A DNA stretch of 64,000 bases. It comes from Litorilinea aerophila (GTDB lineage Bacteria > Chloroflexota > Anaerolineae > Caldilineales > Caldilineaceae). Location: positions 62,001 to 126,000 of the forward strand of contig NZ_VIGC02000012.1 of NCBI RefSeq assembly GCF_006569185.2, given 5' to 3'. Shown piece by piece: positions 62,619-64,000 of the stretch; within the stretch, counting starts at the first letter, position 1, and every line of letters begins with the position of its first letter. The notes beneath the pieces were generated by a model, which was not told the DNA's origin, did not search any database, and worked only from the letters and a program-made list of their open reading frames with translations. Made by a program: the position numbers and the translations under genes.

Positions 62619-63212
62619 ATGGCTGAAGTCCCGCCCGCGATCTGGGTCGGCGCCCGGGTCCTTCCCTGGGGCGCCTACGTACTCCGCATCGCGCTTGGGG
62701 AAGATGCGAAGGTGGCTTTCGGCCGCTTCCGGGGTGGAGAGCCCATTCCCCTGCCGGCCGGCGATTATCTCTACGTGGGCTCGGCCATGGGGAAACGGGG
62801 CAGCGCCACCCTGGCCCGCCGAGTGCTGCGCCACGCCTGTCGCAGCGGCCAGGCGCCCCCGCACCCCATCTGGATGTCCCTGCAACGCAGCCTGCGCCGG
62901 GAGCTGCAGGAAGCTGGCTTTCCGACGGAGCTCCCCCGCCCATCCCCCAAGCGCTGCTTCTGGCATATCGACTACCTGCTGGACCGACCGGAGGCAGAGC
63001 TGGTCCAGGTCTTCCTGGTGGGTTCGGATCAGCGGCTGGAGGCTTCCCTTGCCCGCTCCCTCGCGGCCGATCCCCACACCCGGGTGGTGGCGGCCGGTCT
63101 AGGCGCGCGGGACTCGGACCAGGCTACCCATCTGCTGCGGGTGGAGGCGGCCCCTGTCTGGTGGCAAACCCTGCCCCATCGGCTGGTGTCCCTCAGCCAG
63201 GGTGGGCGTTGA
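62619..63212 (+). CDS. DUF123 (GIY-YIG-like) protein
   Basis: A 197-residue protein with WGAYVLRIALGED, IPLPAGDYLYVGSAMGKRGSATLARRVLRHACRSGQAPPHPIW and FWHIDYLLDRPEAELVQVFLV, which match the DUF123 family. Members are found beside or fused to endonuclease III-type DNA repair proteins, and have a GIY-YIG-like fold. The ATG at 62619 has AAGGTGA six bases upstream and is preferred to the ATG at 62613. It lies before an alkyltransferase-like gene, another DNA repair type, so a repair role is plausible but unproved. Confidence 0.85.
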   Translation: MAEVPPAIWVGARVLPWGAYVLRIALGEDAKVAFGRFRGGEPIPLPAGDYLYVGSAMGKRGSATLARRVLRHACRSGQAPPHPIWMSLQRSLRRELQEAGFPTELPRPSPKRCFWHIDYLLDRPEAELVQVFLVGSDQRLEASLARSLAADPHTRVVAAGLGARDSDQATHLLRVEAAPVWWQTLPHRLVSLSQGGR

Positions 63213-63305
63213 GGGGCGTTGCTCCTGTCACCTGGAAGCTGCGACACAGCCAGCAAGGCCAAAAGACGGTATCCTGGTTGCATCCACAGGGAGGAGGCGA
63301 AAACG

Positions 63306-63716
63306 GTGAAAACCGGAGACCGGATCCGAAGGCGCCCGGGCGAGGCCACCTATGAGCGCATCTATGCGCTGGTGCGCCAGATCCCGGCAGGCTACGTGGC
63401 CAGCTACGGCCAGATCGCCGCCCTGGTGGGTCGGTGCACCCCGCGCATGGTGGGCTATGCCCTGGCAGCCCTGCCTGCGGACAGCGACGTGCCCTGGCAG
63501 CGGGTCATCAACGCCCAGGGGAAGATCAGCCCCCGGGCCGACAGCCAGGGTACCGCCCGGCAGCGCCAGTTGCTGGAGGCAGAAGGGATCCGGTTCGACG
63601 CCCAAAACCGGGTGAACTGGCGCCAGGTCCGTTGGCCTGGGCCAGAGCTGGACTGGCTGCTGGCGAATGGTTTTTCGCCAGAGCCAGCCTGGACCCCGGA
63701 GAATGCGAAATCATAG
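63306..63716 (+). CDS. Alkyltransferase-like (ATL) protein
   Basis: A 136-residue protein of the MGMT DNA-binding fold: YERIYALVRQIPAGYVASYGQIAALVG, RMVGYALAALP and DVPWQRVINAQGKISPRA. The acceptor cysteine of MGMT (PCHR) is replaced by Trp (PWQR), the defining change of ATL proteins, so it cannot take up alkyl groups. Known ATLs bind O6-alkylguanine and direct it to nucleotide excision repair. The GTG at 63306 has GGAGG eight bases upstream and is preferred. It follows the DUF123 gene by 93 bases. Confidence 0.92.
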   Translation: MKTGDRIRRRPGEATYERIYALVRQIPAGYVASYGQIAALVGRCTPRMVGYALAALPADSDVPWQRVINAQGKISPRADSQGTARQRQLLEAEGIRFDAQNRVNWRQVRWPGPELDWLLANGFSPEPAWTPENAKS

Positions 63717-63740
63717 CAGGTGACATCGGAGGGAAATTCT

Positions 63741-64000
63741 ATGCGAGACAACTTCACTGAACAGGATTTGCGCCAATTGCTTGGCCGTCGAGACACACTG
63801 TGTGTCTCCATTTATCTGCCCACCCAGACGGCAGGCCCGGAGATTGAGCAGAACCCCATCCAGCTGAAAAATCTGCTCAACGAGGCCGAAGAGAAGCTGG
63901 TCCAGGGGGGCGTGCGCGCGGCAGAGGCCCGGGAATGGCTGGAGAAGGCCCGGAGCTACCTGGACGACCGCTACTTCTGGCAGCACCAGAGCCACGGCCT
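63741..64000 (+). CDS. baeRF-family protein, N-terminal part (cut by window end)
   Basis: The first 86 residues are visible, beginning MRDNFTEQDLRQLLGRRDTLCVSIYLPTQTAGPEIEQNPIQLKNLLNEAEEKL. The VSIYLPTxxAGPE...NPIxLKNLLxEAE pattern fits the bacterial archaeo-eukaryotic release factor family (baeRF), probably type 3. Members are proposed to act on stalled or peptidyl-tRNA ribosomes, but this is not shown for most. GGAGGGAAATTCT precedes the ATG, and the frame runs off the end of the window. Confidence 0.82.
   Translation, partial: MRDNFTEQDLRQLLGRRDTLCVSIYLPTQTAGPEIEQNPIQLKNLLNEAEEKLVQGGVRAAEAREWLEKARSYLDDRYFWQHQSHG

Noticed and set aside
1-64000. CRISPR array
   Set aside because: No series of near-identical repeats with regular unique spacers was found; the tandem repeats seen are short and contiguous.
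1-64000. Insertion sequence or prophage genes
   Set aside because: No transposase, integrase or phage structural motif was recognised in any of the credible open frames.

Overview
The window is GC-rich, densely coded chromosomal DNA with no phage, plasmid, insertion sequence or CRISPR signal. Family content points to a free-living heterotrophic bacterium, probably of the Chloroflexota (Anaerolineae/Caldilineales-like). Reasons are the DUF1257/DUF2997 pair, a DHH-CBS-nucleotidyltransferase fusion, CUT1 sugar transporters, and secreted proteins that end in a LPxVxR-type tail. The taxonomic placement is inference.

Layout. 0-7 kb: 8-oxoguanine deaminase-type amidohydrolase (5' cut), CCA/poly(A) polymerase fusion, NAD-dependent epimerase, two small membrane proteins and an FprA-type ferredoxin-NADP reductase. 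6.8-11.2 kb (minus): a DsbA/FrnE-family gene with an in-frame TGA, then a CUT1 sugar ABC transporter without its ATPase. 11.6-15 kb: tRNA-Arg(TCT), then a tandem glycine riboswitch with terminator controlling gcvT-gcvH and a lipoprotein. 15-18 kb (minus): two secreted proteins, one a matrixin-like metalloprotease. 18-22 kb: glcDEF glycolate oxidase. 22-27 kb: DUF1257/DUF2997 cassette, ruvB, a DksA-like protein, upp and lipA. 27-40 kb (minus): a seven-gene surface glycan locus (two GT39 proteins, aminotransferase, GT2, two large membrane proteins, O-antigen ligase). 40-42.6 kb: EAD1-trypsin protein, double thioredoxin, DUF2905. 42.7-48.3 kb: an enolase-superfamily enzyme, and a MarR repressor with a clear promoter/operator ahead of a heterodimeric ABC exporter. 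48.4-51.6 kb (minus): selB, the selenocysteine elongation factor, behind a coiled-coil gene. 52-57 kb: two glycosyltransferases, a Gfo/Idh/MocA oxidoreductase, and a GrdB/PrdB-family gene with an in-frame TGA. 57-64 kb: cyclophilin, stand-alone RAM-domain protein, hybrid histidine kinase with a PotD-like lipoprotein, DUF123 protein, alkyltransferase-like protein and the start of a baeRF-family gene.

The main result is a selenocysteine-decoding signature. Two genes that look broken (7469-6843 minus and 56069-56935 plus) each contain one in-frame TGA exactly where the first residue of a redox CxxC motif belongs (UPWC and UGLC). Each TGA is followed at the right distance by a hairpin resembling a bacterial SECIS, and selB lies in the same window. 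Neither is likely to be a pseudogene. Ordinary gene calling would truncate the first to an N-terminally clipped protein and split the second in two. selA, selD and the selenocysteine tRNA were not seen here.

Other points of interest are an EAD1-protease of the kind found in bacterial conflict systems, the 15-bp operator palindrome over the marR promoter, the DUF1257/DUF2997 cassette, a shared C-terminal tail on secreted proteins, and several families of short dispersed palindromes in intergenic DNA.
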